A model generated the notes under the pieces. It was not told the DNA's origin, made no database searches, and worked only from the letters and a program-made list of their open reading frames with translations. From Halorubrum ezzemoulense DSM 17463 (GTDB lineage Archaea > Halobacteriota > Halobacteria > Halobacteriales > Haloferacaceae): a stretch of DNA of 64,000 nucleotides. The position numbers were made by a program, and so were the translations under genes. The stretch spans positions 62,001 to 126,000 of the forward strand of contig NZ_NEDJ01000002.1 in assembly GCF_002114285.1 (NCBI RefSeq), given 5' to 3'. The first letter of the stretch is position 1, and every line of letters begins with the position of its first letter. This document shows positions 1-7,626 of this stretch, one piece after another.

Positions 1-299
1 ACGAGGAGACGTTCGACGACATGCGGATCGTCTTTCTCGAACTCGACGGTGGTGGGTACTTCGAGCTGCTCGAACCGGACGCTGGCGGGACGATCGCGGA
101 GTATCTCGACCGCGAGGGACCGGGAGTTCACCACGTCGCGCTCGCGGTCGACGACCTGCCGGCGGCGCTCGACCACGCGCGCGACCTCGGTATCGACCTC
201 GTCGACGAGGAACCGCGCCCGGGGGCGTGGGGCCACGAGGTCGCGTTCTGCCACCCGCGGTCCACCGGCGGCGTCCTCGTCGAGTTCGTCGAACACTGA
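1..299 (+). CDS. Methylmalonyl-CoA epimerase-like VOC protein, 5'-truncated
   Basis: The reading frame is open from base 3 to the stop at 297-299, and the window edge cuts off the N-terminal part. The visible ~98 residues form the second half of a vicinal oxygen chelate fold. They contain FLELDGGGYFELLEP, a VHHVALAVDDL strand with a metal-binding His, and a terminal GVLVEFVEH strand with the last metal-ligand Glu. This order matches methylmalonyl-CoA epimerase, which converts (S)- to (R)-methylmalonyl-CoA in the propionyl-CoA pathway. Other VOC enzymes share the fold, so the substrate is inferred. The gene converges on the S9 peptidase that follows. Confidence 0.75.
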   Translation, partial: EETFDDMRIVFLELDGGGYFELLEPDAGGTIAEYLDREGPGVHHVALAVDDLPAALDHARDLGIDLVDEEPRPGAWGHEVAFCHPRSTGGVLVEFVEH

Positions 300-330
300 G
301 AGCGGTTCCGCCGGAGGGAGCCGCCGCGAT

Positions 331-2481
331 TCAGTCCGCCGCCTCGATCGCCGGGTCGTGCGTCTCGTACCAGCCGAGAATCTTCTCTAGCCGGTGGATC
401 GCGCGGTCCGGGTCACCGATGTTGTGGTGCTCGTCGGGGTAGACGACCAGCTCCGCGTCGACCCCCTGCTTGCGGGCGGCGACGTACAGCTGCTCCGACT
501 GGGAGGGCGGACACCGCCAGTCCTCGCCGCCGGCCATCACGAGCAGCGGGGTCTCGATGTTCCCGGCGTCCAACATTGCCGTCGACGACGCGTACGCCTC
601 GGGGTCCTCCCACGGGAGCCCGAACTCCGCCTCCAGCCAGACGTGGGTGTCGTCCGTGCCGAACGCCGAACGGAGGTCGTAGATGCCGTGCTCCGGCGCC
701 GCGGCGGTGAACAGGTCCGGCTCCTGCGTGACGAGGAACCCCTGCGCGATGCCGCCGTACGAGAAGCCGTGGCCGAACACGCGGTCCGGGTCGACCCACC
801 CGCGGTCCGCGAGCGACTCGACGCCCGCCGCGATGTCGTCGACCTCTGCGGTGCCCCACTTTCCGCTCAGTTCCGCGGTGAACTCCCGGCCGCGGGAGGT
901 ACCGCCGCGGTAGTTCGGCCGGAACACGAGGTACCCTCGGCTCGTCAGGGCGGCGTGGCCGAAGCTGAACACCGGCTCGTCGTACGACATCGGGCCGCCG
1001 TGGATCGCCACCACCAGCGGGTGGTCGCCGTCGTCCGGATCCACGTCGGGGCCGTGGTAGAGCACGCCGTCGAGCGTCCAGCCGTCAGACTCCCACTCGA
1101 CGCGGCGGGCCTCCGGCATCGGGAACTCGTCGGTCAGCGACTCGTTGACGCTCGTGCGGCGGCGAAGGGAGTCGGGTTCGGCGGCCGCGTCGAGGTCGGT
1201 GACGTCGACCGCGTACAGGTCGGTCCCGGACTCCGGCTCAGAAAGGACCGTCACCGCGGTCGCCCCGTAGTCGGCGACGTCGAACCCGACCATGGCCCGG
1301 TCGCGGCCCTGCGCCTCGAAGACGCGCTCCGCGCTGCCGTCGGTCTCGACACGGACCAACCGGGTGTGGCTCTCGTCGGCGATCCGGGTGTAGATCGACC
1401 CGTCGACCCACTCGACCCCGCCGCCGCGGGCGATCGTCCGGTCGAGAGCGGCAGTGACCGAGGTCGGGGCGTCGCGGTCGTCGGCATCCGGGTCGTCGCC
1501 CTCCCCCTCGGCGGCGTCAACGAGGTACACCTCCGCCGGCGCGGGCGGGTCGTCCGGGTCGCTCGCGGTCGTCGCGATCCGGTCGCCGTCCGGGTGCCAC
1601 GCGGGCGCGCCGTGGGCGAGGTCGCCGCCCGTGAGCCGCTCCGCGTCGCCCCCGTCGGCCGACACCGCGTAGAGATCGCGGACGGTGGTGTCGTCGGGGC
1701 GGTCGAGCCGACAGGAGGTGAACGCGATCCGGTCGCCCGGCCCCCACGTCGGGTCCATGCCGGCGACGTCCTCGAACGCGCCGCCGCCGTACGCGTCGTC
1801 GAGCCGCCGGGGGTCAGTCTCGGGGTCGTCGAGGTCGACGACGAAGAGGTACCGCGTCACGTCGTCGGTCCACCCGGCGCCGTTCACCTTGTGCTGAAGG
1901 CGGGTCGTCTCGATCGGGCCGCCCTCCTCGCGGACCTGGTCGAGGTACTCGGACTCCTCGTCGGTCGGGTCGCGCGACTCGATCACCAGTCGGTCGCCGT
2001 CGGGCGACCAGTCGAACCCGGCGACGCCCTCGTCGCGCTCGGTCACCTGTCGCGCGTCGCCGCCGAGGGCGAGGTCGAAGATCCACACCTGCGGCTTGGG
2101 CCCGTCGTCGCCGCCGAGGTGGTCCTCGCCCTCACCGCCGGCCGATTCGTCGTCCGCGTCGTCCCCGCTCGCGTCGCCCGCGTCCTCATCGTCGCGGTCC
2201 CGCCAGCCGACCCGCTTCTCGGCGTCGCGATCGCGGGCGGCCACGAACGCGAGGCGGTCGCCGTCGGGTCCCCACGTCGGCGAGGCGGCGCCCGACGCGC
2301 TCGTCAGGCGGTGGGGCTCGCGGGAGCCGTCGGTCGGGACGACGAACAGCGAGGAGACCGCCTCGTCGGCGGCCTGGTCGTACTCGGTCGCGGTGAAGGC
2401 GACGCGGTCGCCCGCCGGTGAGACGGCGACCTCGCCGATCTGGGTCAGGTCGTAGTAGGCGTCGAGCGGCAGTTCCGACAT
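331..2481 (-). CDS. S9 family peptidase (acylaminoacyl-peptidase type), 716 aa
   Basis: This is a serine peptidase of the prolyl oligopeptidase clan that cleaves short peptides, probably in the cytoplasm because no signal peptide is visible. The first ~430 residues have WD40-like PD repeats (for example TWGPDGDRLAF) forming a beta-propeller that gates access. The C-terminal alpha/beta-hydrolase domain has GHGFSYGG with nucleophile Ser574, GGEDW with Asp654, and DEHH with His685/686, so the triad is complete. An acidic loop rich in D, E and G near residue 110 is a haloadaptation. The open frame continues upstream to 3405, but the ATG at 2481 begins MSELPLDAYYDL and the upstream part overlaps the divergent cyclase, so 2481 is preferred. 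Confidence 0.9.
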   Translation of the reverse strand: MSELPLDAYYDLTQIGEVAVSPAGDRVAFTATEYDQAADEAVSSLFVVPTDGSREPHRLTSASGAASPTWGPDGDRLAFVAARDRDAEKRVGWRDRDDEDAGDASGDDADDESAGGEGEDHLGGDDGPKPQVWIFDLALGGDARQVTERDEGVAGFDWSPDGDRLVIESRDPTDEESEYLDQVREEGGPIETTRLQHKVNGAGWTDDVTRYLFVVDLDDPETDPRRLDDAYGGGAFEDVAGMDPTWGPGDRIAFTSCRLDRPDDTTVRDLYAVSADGGDAERLTGGDLAHGAPAWHPDGDRIATTASDPDDPPAPAEVYLVDAAEGEGDDPDADDRDAPTSVTAALDRTIARGGGVEWVDGSIYTRIADESHTRLVRVETDGSAERVFEAQGRDRAMVGFDVADYGATAVTVLSEPESGTDLYAVDVTDLDAAAEPDSLRRRTSVNESLTDEFPMPEARRVEWESDGWTLDGVLYHGPDVDPDDGDHPLVVAIHGGPMSYDEPVFSFGHAALTSRGYLVFRPNYRGGTSRGREFTAELSGKWGTAEVDDIAAGVESLADRGWVDPDRVFGHGFSYGGIAQGFLVTQEPDLFTAAAPEHGIYDLRSAFGTDDTHVWLEAEFGLPWEDPEAYASSTAMLDAGNIETPLLVMAGGEDWRCPPSQSEQLYVAARKQGVDAELVVYPDEHHNIGDPDRAIHRLEKILGWYETHDPAIEAAD

Positions 2482-2613
2482 GGAACCACCCAGCGGCGGG
2501 CGCAGGAAATACGTTCGGGCCGCGGAACCCCGCGGACGACGGCGGGCCGACCCCGTCGTGTCGGGGGCACTGACGGCGACCGACTTAACCGCGCCGCGGT
2601 CCGACCGCCGACC

Positions 2614-3291
2614 GTGTTCCGCGACCTCTCGCGACCGACCGAGACGGGGATGCCGACGTACCCGGGCGACCCCGACGTGACGCTCGCGCCCGACGCGACC
2701 CACGAGGCCGACGGGTACGCGACGAGCGAACTCCGGACCGGCACCCACGCGGGAACCCACGTCGACGCGCCTCGCCACACGCTCCCCGAGGGGGAGGCGA
2801 TCGACGACCAGCCGGTCGGTCGGTTCGCCTTCGACGCGCGCCTCGTCGACCTTCGACCGCTGCAACCGCGAGCGGCGATTCCGCCCGAGGTGCTGCCCGA
2901 GCCGAGCGACCTCGACCCCGGCGTCGACCTCCTCGTCCTCCGCACCGGCTGGGCGTCTCACTGGGGGAGCGACCGGTACCGCGACCACCCGTACCTCACC
3001 GCGGCGGCCGTCGAGCGCTGTCGGGCCGCGGGCGTCGGGGTCGGCCTCGACACCTTCGGACCGGATCCGACGCCGGCGGCGAGCGGCGCGGCCGACGCGC
3101 GGTCGTCCGAACGGAACGAGCCGGACGGGACCCCCGCTCACGACGCGCTCTTGGGCGACTCGCTCCCGATCGTCGAGAACCTCCGCGCGCTCGACGGCCT
3201 CCCGTCGCGGTTTCGGCTGTACGCCTTCCCGCTCCGCCTTCGCGGCGCCGACGGGTCGCCGGTGCGCGCGGTGGCAGAGTGGGCGGACTGA
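2614..3291 (+). CDS. Cyclase family protein (kynurenine formamidase-like), 225 aa
   Basis: This is a metal-dependent hydrolase of the cyclase/formamidase family (PF04199). The family signature HxGTHxDxPxH is intact at residues 45-55 (HAGTHVDAPRH), and the N-terminal DLSRPTETGMPTYPGDP is also typical. Family members hydrolyse formamides such as N-formylkynurenine or cyclise polyketide-like substrates; the substrate here is unknown. The start is GTG at 2614. A TATA-like ACTTAAC about 27 bases upstream supports a leaderless message. An Asp/Ser-rich insertion near residues 150-170 is probably a halophilic loop. It is divergent from the S9 peptidase. Confidence 0.85.
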   Translation: MFRDLSRPTETGMPTYPGDPDVTLAPDATHEADGYATSELRTGTHAGTHVDAPRHTLPEGEAIDDQPVGRFAFDARLVDLRPLQPRAAIPPEVLPEPSDLDPGVDLLVLRTGWASHWGSDRYRDHPYLTAAAVERCRAAGVGVGLDTFGPDPTPAASGAADARSSERNEPDGTPAHDALLGDSLPIVENLRALDGLPSRFRLYAFPLRLRGADGSPVRAVAEWAD

Positions 3292-3350
3292 GCGGCGCAT
3301 CGAACGCTCGGTCAGGGGCGGCGCCTCGCCGGCGCCCCAGACCAAACCCG

Positions 3351-3357
3351 TTTTAAG
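3351..3357 (+). promoter_or_regulatory. TATA-like box of the rpl44e operon
   Basis: TTTTAAG lies 36-42 bases before the L44e ATG at 3393. This would place the transcript start about 10-15 bases upstream of the ATG, so the operon message probably has a short leader. Confidence 0.5.
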
Positions 3358-3392
3358 CGTCGGCGACGAACCGCGTTTCAAGGTCGATATCC

Positions 3393-3674
3393 ATGGAAAT
3401 GCCACGCCGCTTCAACACGTACTGCCCCCACTGTGACTCCCACCACGAGCACGAGGTGGAGAAGGTTCGATCGGGTCGCGCGACCGGAATGAAACGCGAC
3501 GCTCGGCAGCGACGCCGCGCGCTCGCGACCATCGGCAACGCCGGCGGGTACTCGAAGGTGCCCGGTGGCGACAAGCCGACGAAGAAGACCCACCTGAAGT
3601 ACCGCTGCGGCGACTGCGGGAAGGCTCACATGCGCGAGGGATGGCGCGCCGGCCGTCTCACGTTCCAGGAGTAA
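3393..3674 (+). CDS. rpl44e: Large ribosomal subunit protein eL42 (L44e), 93 aa
   Basis: Ribosomal protein L44e of the large subunit binds near the tRNA exit site. The protein starts [14 protein letters not shown], and its two zinc-ribbon halves are visible: CPHC at residues 11-14 and CGDC near the C-terminus. The conserved [15 protein letters not shown] and [15 protein letters not shown] blocks are also present. The ATG at 3393, rather than the one at 3399, matches the usual MxMPRRF start of haloarchaeal homologues. It is the first gene of the L44e-S27e-aIF2-alpha-Nop10-PAC2 operon, and the next gene begins 2 bases after its stop. Confidence 0.97.
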   Translation: MEMPRRFNTYCPHCDSHHEHEVEKVRSGRATGMKRDARQRRRALATIGNAGGYSKVPGGDKPTKKTHLKYRCGDCGKAHMREGWRAGRLTFQE

Positions 3675-3676
3675 GC

Positions 3677-3850
3677 ATGGCGGGAGACTTCCACCGCGTC
3701 GCCTGCGGCGACTGCGAGAACGAACAGGTCGTCTTCGGCAAGGCCTCCTCCACGGTGTCGTGTGCGGTCTGCGGCACGACCCTCGCGACCCCGACCGGCG
3801 GTGAGGCCGAGCTTCACGGCGAGATCGTCGAAACCGTTGAGGCGCGGTAA
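3677..3850 (+). CDS. rps27e: Small ribosomal subunit protein eS27, 57 aa
   Basis: This is a zinc-ribbon protein of the small ribosomal subunit. The four zinc-ligand cysteines are CGDC at residues 10-13 and CAVC at 29-32, and the length (57 aa) is normal for archaea. The ATG at 3677 (MAGDFHRVAC) is chosen because it follows the L44e stop by 2 bases. An in-frame upstream ATG at 3641 would overlap L44e. The next gene starts 18 bases downstream, consistent with translation from one operon message. Confidence 0.96.
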   Translation: MAGDFHRVACGDCENEQVVFGKASSTVSCAVCGTTLATPTGGEAELHGEIVETVEAR

Positions 3851-3868
3851 CCGCCTCGCATCTCCGTC

Positions 3869-4669
3869 ATGAAGTACAGCGGCTGGCCCGAACCCGGCGA
3901 ACTAGTGGTTGGCGAAGTCGACGAGATAGCCGACTTCGGCGTGTTCGTCGACCTCGACGAGTACGAGGACAAGCGCGGCCTCTGCCACATCAGCGAGGTC
4001 GCCTCCGGCTGGATCAAGAACGTCCGCGACCACGTCCGCGAGGGACAGACGGTCGTGGCGAAGGTGTTGGAGATCGACGAGTCGTCGAACCAGATCGACC
4101 TCTCGATCAAAGACGTCAACGAACACCAGCGCAAGGAGACGATCCAAGACTGGAAGAACGCCCAGAAGGCCGACAACTGGATGCTGATCGCGCTCGGCGA
4201 GGACGTCGACGACGACCGCTACACGACGGTCGCGAACGCCCTCCTCGCGGAGTACGAGAGCCTCTACGACGCCTTCGAGGCGGCCGCGATCAGCGGCGAC
4301 GAGGCGCTCGACGACGTCGACGTCGACGGCGACACCGTCGACGCGATCGTCACGGCCGCCCGCAACAACGTCTCCGTCCCGTACGTCGACGTGACCGGGT
4401 ACGTCGACCTCGAGTCCGCGGCCCCCGACGGCGTCGACGACGTGCGCGACGCCCTCGCGGCGGCTGAGGGGAACGGCGAGATCCCGGACGGTGTCGACCT
4501 CGACGTCGGCTACGTCGGCTCACCAGAGTACCGGATCAAGGTCCGCGCGCCGAACTACAAGACGGCGGAGTCGCAGCTCGAGGCCGCCGCCGAGCGCGCC
4601 CGCGAGTCGATCGAGGCCGCCGGCGGCGCCGGCGAGTTCCACCGCGAGCGCCGCGAAGACGACGAGTAG
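3869..4669 (+). CDS. Translation initiation factor aIF2 subunit alpha, 266 aa
   Basis: The alpha subunit of archaeal initiation factor 2 works with the beta and gamma subunits to deliver initiator Met-tRNA to the small ribosomal subunit. Residues ~10-85 are an S1 RNA-binding domain ([38 protein letters not shown]). A helical middle domain starting around [17 protein letters not shown] and a C-terminal alpha/beta domain ([19 protein letters not shown]) follow. Length and domain order are normal. It sits in the operon between S27e and Nop10, the conserved archaeal arrangement. Confidence 0.96.
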   Translation: MKYSGWPEPGELVVGEVDEIADFGVFVDLDEYEDKRGLCHISEVASGWIKNVRDHVREGQTVVAKVLEIDESSNQIDLSIKDVNEHQRKETIQDWKNAQKADNWMLIALGEDVDDDRYTTVANALLAEYESLYDAFEAAAISGDEALDDVDVDGDTVDAIVTAARNNVSVPYVDVTGYVDLESAAPDGVDDVRDALAAAEGNGEIPDGVDLDVGYVGSPEYRIKVRAPNYKTAESQLEAAAERARESIEAAGGAGEFHRERREDDE

Positions 4670-4721
4670 CGCCGATCGGCCGAGGACACGACCGTTTTCC
4701 CGTAACACGACCCTTCTATCC

Positions 4722-4901
4722 GTGAAATCAGATATCCGCGTCTGCGCGAACTGGGAGCGCGTCCACGACCGACCGGTGTACGCGCTCGGCGACCGCTGCC
4801 CGGAGTGCGACGGTCCCACCGAGAACAGCGCGCCGGCCCCGTTCGGGCCGGAGGACCCGTACGGCGAGTACCGGCGGCGGGCGCGACGACGGACGGAGTG
4901 A
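4722..4901 (+). CDS. nop10: H/ACA RNA-protein component Nop10, 59 aa
   Basis: Nop10 is a small scaffold protein of H/ACA ribonucleoproteins that guide pseudouridylation of rRNA. It starts at GTG 4722 (VKSDIRVC) and ends with the hallmark APAPFGPEDPYGEYRRR. The zinc-ribbon cysteines seen are C8, C26 and C29. Position 11, where most archaea have the fourth cysteine, is Trp. The longer frame from 4491 is only open sequence inside aif2a. It follows aif2a by 52 bases and precedes the PAC2 gene, the usual archaeal order. Confidence 0.92.
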   Translation: MKSDIRVCANWERVHDRPVYALGDRCPECDGPTENSAPAPFGPEDPYGEYRRRARRRTE

Positions 4902-4978
4902 CCCCTCGGTCGGTCGCGAGGACGGTACCGACGCGCGAATAGCCACGCTCTTGTGACCGCCGCCCGGACGGACGGGAC

Positions 4979-5731
4979 ATGGAGGACATCGAGATCGACG
5001 AGGTCGCGACGCCGGAGCTGGACGACCCGGTGTTGATCGAGGGGCTGCCGGGCGTCGGCCACGTGGGGAAGCTGGCGGCCGAACACATCTTAGAGGAGTT
5101 CGACGGGGAGTTGGTCCGCCGGGTGTACGCCACGGAGTTCCCCCCGCAGGTGAGCGTCGACGACGAGGGGGTCGCGGAGCTGACCTGCGCGGAGTTCCAC
5201 GCCGTCGAGACGGACGGCGCCGACCTGCTCGTGCTGACCGGCGACCACCAAGCCGGGTCGAACGCGGGCCACTACCGGCTCACCTCGACGTTCCTCGACG
5301 TCGCCGCGGAGTTCGGCGCCGAGCGCGCGTTCGCCCTCGGGGGCGTCCCGACCGGCGAACTCGTCGAGGAGTACACCGTCCTCGGCGCGGTCTCCGACGG
5401 CGACCTCACCGCCGACCTGGAGGACGCGGGCGTCGAGTTCCGCGCGGACGAACCGGCCGGCGGCATCGTCGGCGTCTCCGGCCTCGTGCTGGGGCTCGGC
5501 GGTCGCCGCGGCTTCGACGCCACGTGCCTGATGGGCGAGACGAGCGGCTACCTCGTCGACCCGAAGAGCGCGCGGGCCGTGCTGGAGGTCCTCGAAGCCG
5601 TCCTCGATCTGCGCGTCGACTACGAGAGCCTCGAGGACCGCGCCGAGGAGATGGAGGAGGTCGTCGGCAAGATCCGCGAGATGCAGGAGGGGCCGGCGGT
5701 GCCGGACGACGACCTCCGGTACATCGGCTGA
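4979..5731 (+). CDS. PAC2 family protein (proteasome assembly chaperone-like), 250 aa
   Basis: The family is related to eukaryotic proteasome assembly chaperone 2 and is often called ATP-grasp or PAC2 superfamily in archaea. Its exact role in archaea is not settled. The sequence has the family start LDDPVLIEGLPGVGHVGKLAAEH, a central Rossmann-like LVLTGDHQ strand, FALGGVPTGE and GIVGVSGLVLGLG. A charged C-terminal helix (LEDRAEEMEEVVGKIREMQ) resembles a coiled coil. It closes the translation operon, 77 bases after nop10. Linkage to ribosome genes is conserved in haloarchaea and suggests a link between protein synthesis and turnover. Confidence 0.88.
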   Translation: MEDIEIDEVATPELDDPVLIEGLPGVGHVGKLAAEHILEEFDGELVRRVYATEFPPQVSVDDEGVAELTCAEFHAVETDGADLLVLTGDHQAGSNAGHYRLTSTFLDVAAEFGAERAFALGGVPTGELVEEYTVLGAVSDGDLTADLEDAGVEFRADEPAGGIVGVSGLVLGLGGRRGFDATCLMGETSGYLVDPKSARAVLEVLEAVLDLRVDYESLEDRAEEMEEVVGKIREMQEGPAVPDDDLRYIG

Positions 5732-5762
5732 GCGCGGGCAGACCCTCGACGCAGTCCGGCAA

Positions 5763-5772
5763 TTTTTCTCTT
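5763..5772 (+). terminator. T-rich probable terminator after the PAC2 gene
   Basis: TTTTTCTCTT lies 32 bases after the PAC2 stop in an otherwise GC-rich gap. Archaeal transcription commonly ends in such T-rich tracts, so this may end the L44e operon. Confidence 0.35.
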
Positions 5773-5858
5773 CCTCGCCCACGCGCTGCTCCGCCGTCCG
5801 CCGACCGGGACTCCCGCTTCCGGCAGAGCTAAACCGCATCCCCGATCATCGTTCGTGT

Positions 5859-7025
5859 ATGTCTGAGGTACGCGTCGCCGGTGTCGGGCTCACACCCTTC
5901 GGCAGCCACCCTGAACGGACCGGCCGCGATCTGTTCGCGGAGGCCGCGCTCCGGGCGTTCGAGGACGCCGCAGTGGCTCGGTCCGACGTCGAGGAGCTGA
6001 ACTACGGGAACTTCATGGGCTCGCTCGCCGAGCACCAGGGCCACCAAGCGCCGCTGATGGCCGAGGCCGCCGGGGTCCGCTGCCCGGCGACGCGCTACGA
6101 GTCGGCCTGCGCGTCGGCCGGGGTCGCGGTCCGCGAGGCGGTCCGGACGGTGGCGGCCGGCGACGTCGACGTGGTCCTCGCGGGCGGAATGGAACGGATG
6201 ACGAACCTCCCGACCGACGAGGTGACGGAGGGGCTCGCCATCGCCGCCGACGACCTATTCGAGGTCCGGTCGGGCGTGACGTTCCCCGGCGCGTACGCGC
6301 TCATGGCGAACGCGTACTTCGACGCCTACGGCGGGACCCGCGAGGACCTCGCGCACGTCGCGTCGAAGAACCACGCCAACGCGGTGCCGAACGAGTACGC
6401 CCAGTACCGGAAGGAGGTGTCCGTCGACGAGGCGATGGACGCCCCGCCGGTCGCGGAGCCGCTCCACCTGTACGACGCCTGTCCGATCACCGACGGCGCG
6501 AGCGCGCTCGTGCTCGTCTCCGAGGAGTACGCGGCCGACCGCGACCTCGACGCGCCGGTCGCGGTGACGGGGACCGGACAGGGGACCGACCGGATGGCGC
6601 TCGGCGACCGCGACAGCCTCGCGCGGACGCCCGCCGCGGACGACGCGGCCGACGCGGCCTACGCCGACGCCGACATCGGTGCCGACGCGGTCGACGTCGC
6701 GGAGGTCCACGACTGCTTCACCATCGCCGAAGTGCTGGCGCTGGAGTCGCTCGGACTGTTCGAGCCGGGTGAGGGGATCGCGGCGGCCCGAGAGGGCGTC
6801 ACGACCGCCGACGGCGACCTCCCGGTGAACCTCTCCGGCGGCCTGAAGGCGAAGGGCCACCCGGTCGGCGCGACCGGCGGCTCGCAGATCGCGGAGCTGA
6901 CCCGCCTACTGCGGGGCGACCACCCCAACAGCGACCACGTTCCGGACGCCGAGGTCGGCGTCGCGCACAATGCGGGCGGGACCGTCGCGAGCGCGGTCGT
7001 CCACGTGCTGGAGGTGGCGGAATGA
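5859..7025 (+). CDS. Thiolase family acyl-CoA acetyltransferase, 388 aa
   Basis: This condensing or cleaving thiolase resembles the archaeal and SCP2-type enzymes. The nucleophile is Cys84 in ESACASAG, the HDCF motif has His284, and the GHP motif has His334 (KAKGHPVGATGG), so the catalytic set looks complete. It overlaps the next gene, a DUF35 protein, by 4 bases. In archaea such thiolase-DUF35 pairs form a complex in acetoacetyl-CoA formation for the mevalonate pathway, or act in acyl-CoA degradation. Which pathway applies here cannot be told from sequence. TATA-like GCTAAACC lies about 30 bases before the ATG. Confidence 0.9.
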   Translation: MSEVRVAGVGLTPFGSHPERTGRDLFAEAALRAFEDAAVARSDVEELNYGNFMGSLAEHQGHQAPLMAEAAGVRCPATRYESACASAGVAVREAVRTVAAGDVDVVLAGGMERMTNLPTDEVTEGLAIAADDLFEVRSGVTFPGAYALMANAYFDAYGGTREDLAHVASKNHANAVPNEYAQYRKEVSVDEAMDAPPVAEPLHLYDACPITDGASALVLVSEEYAADRDLDAPVAVTGTGQGTDRMALGDRDSLARTPAADDAADAAYADADIGADAVDVAEVHDCFTIAEVLALESLGLFEPGEGIAAAREGVTTADGDLPVNLSGGLKAKGHPVGATGGSQIAELTRLLRGDHPNSDHVPDAEVGVAHNAGGTVASAVVHVLEVAE

Positions 7026-7486
7026 GCGACGACGGCGCGGACGCGGCGGACGCCTCGTCGCCGACGGACCGAGAGTACGCCGAGTGGCTCGACGCGCTCG
7101 CAGACGGGGACGGGTTCGCGGTCGTCTGCCCGGAGGGGCACGGTTCCCTTCCCCCGCGGCGGGTGTGTCCCGAGTGCGGCTCCCCCGAACTCTCGCGGGA
7201 GCCCCTCGACGAGACGGGGACCGTCGAGACGTACAGCGTCGTCCACGTCCCCTCGCCGCGCTTCGCCGACGACGCGCCGTACGCGACCGCGGTGGTCGAC
7301 TTCGGCCCGACGCGGCTCACCGGCGTGGTCCGCGACGGCGACGCGGAGCGAGACGGAGACGACGCCGCCCCGGCGGTCGCGATCGGCGACGCGGTGACGG
7401 TCGATATCGGCGAGCGGGCCACCGACGGCGAGCGGCTGGTCGCCTTCCGTCCGGCCGCCGGTGAGACCCCGGCCGAAGACGAGTGA
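7022..7486 (+). CDS. Zn-ribbon OB-fold protein (DUF35), 154 aa
   Basis: This is a partner protein of thiolases. It has an N-terminal rubredoxin-like zinc ribbon (C36, H40, C49, C52 in VVCPEGHG...VCPECGS) followed by an OB-fold domain (VETYSVVHVPSPRF, YATAVVDFGPTRLTGVV). The family binds acyl-CoA and bridges condensing enzymes in the archaeal acetoacetyl-CoA thiolase/HMG-CoA synthase complex. The start ATG overlaps the thiolase stop (ATGA), which implies translational coupling and a stable pair. Confidence 0.9.
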   Translation: MSDDGADAADASSPTDREYAEWLDALADGDGFAVVCPEGHGSLPPRRVCPECGSPELSREPLDETGTVETYSVVHVPSPRFADDAPYATAVVDFGPTRLTGVVRDGDAERDGDDAAPAVAIGDAVTVDIGERATDGERLVAFRPAAGETPAEDE

Positions 7487-7595
7487 GCCGCGAGCGGCGG
7501 GCTGACGGACCGGTTCGGGAGCCCCGGGCGATCGCGGCCGGCGACCGCTGACCGCTCGGACGGAGCCGACCGCTCGACGCCTGCGGGGCAAAACC

Positions 7596-7603
7596 GTTAT
7601 ACC
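7596..7603 (+). promoter_or_regulatory. TATA-like box for the receiver-PAS histidine kinase
   Basis: GTTATACC lies 24-31 bases before the ATG at 7627, the spacing expected for leaderless haloarchaeal transcription. Confidence 0.55.
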
Positions 7604-7626
7604 CGAATGGTAAGTAATCCGAGTGT

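Noticed and set aside
394-2421. Long + strand open frame opposite the S9 peptidase
   Set aside because: It mirrors the codon structure of the peptidase gene, is Arg/Val-rich with no domain, and the peptidase on the other strand has a complete catalytic triad.
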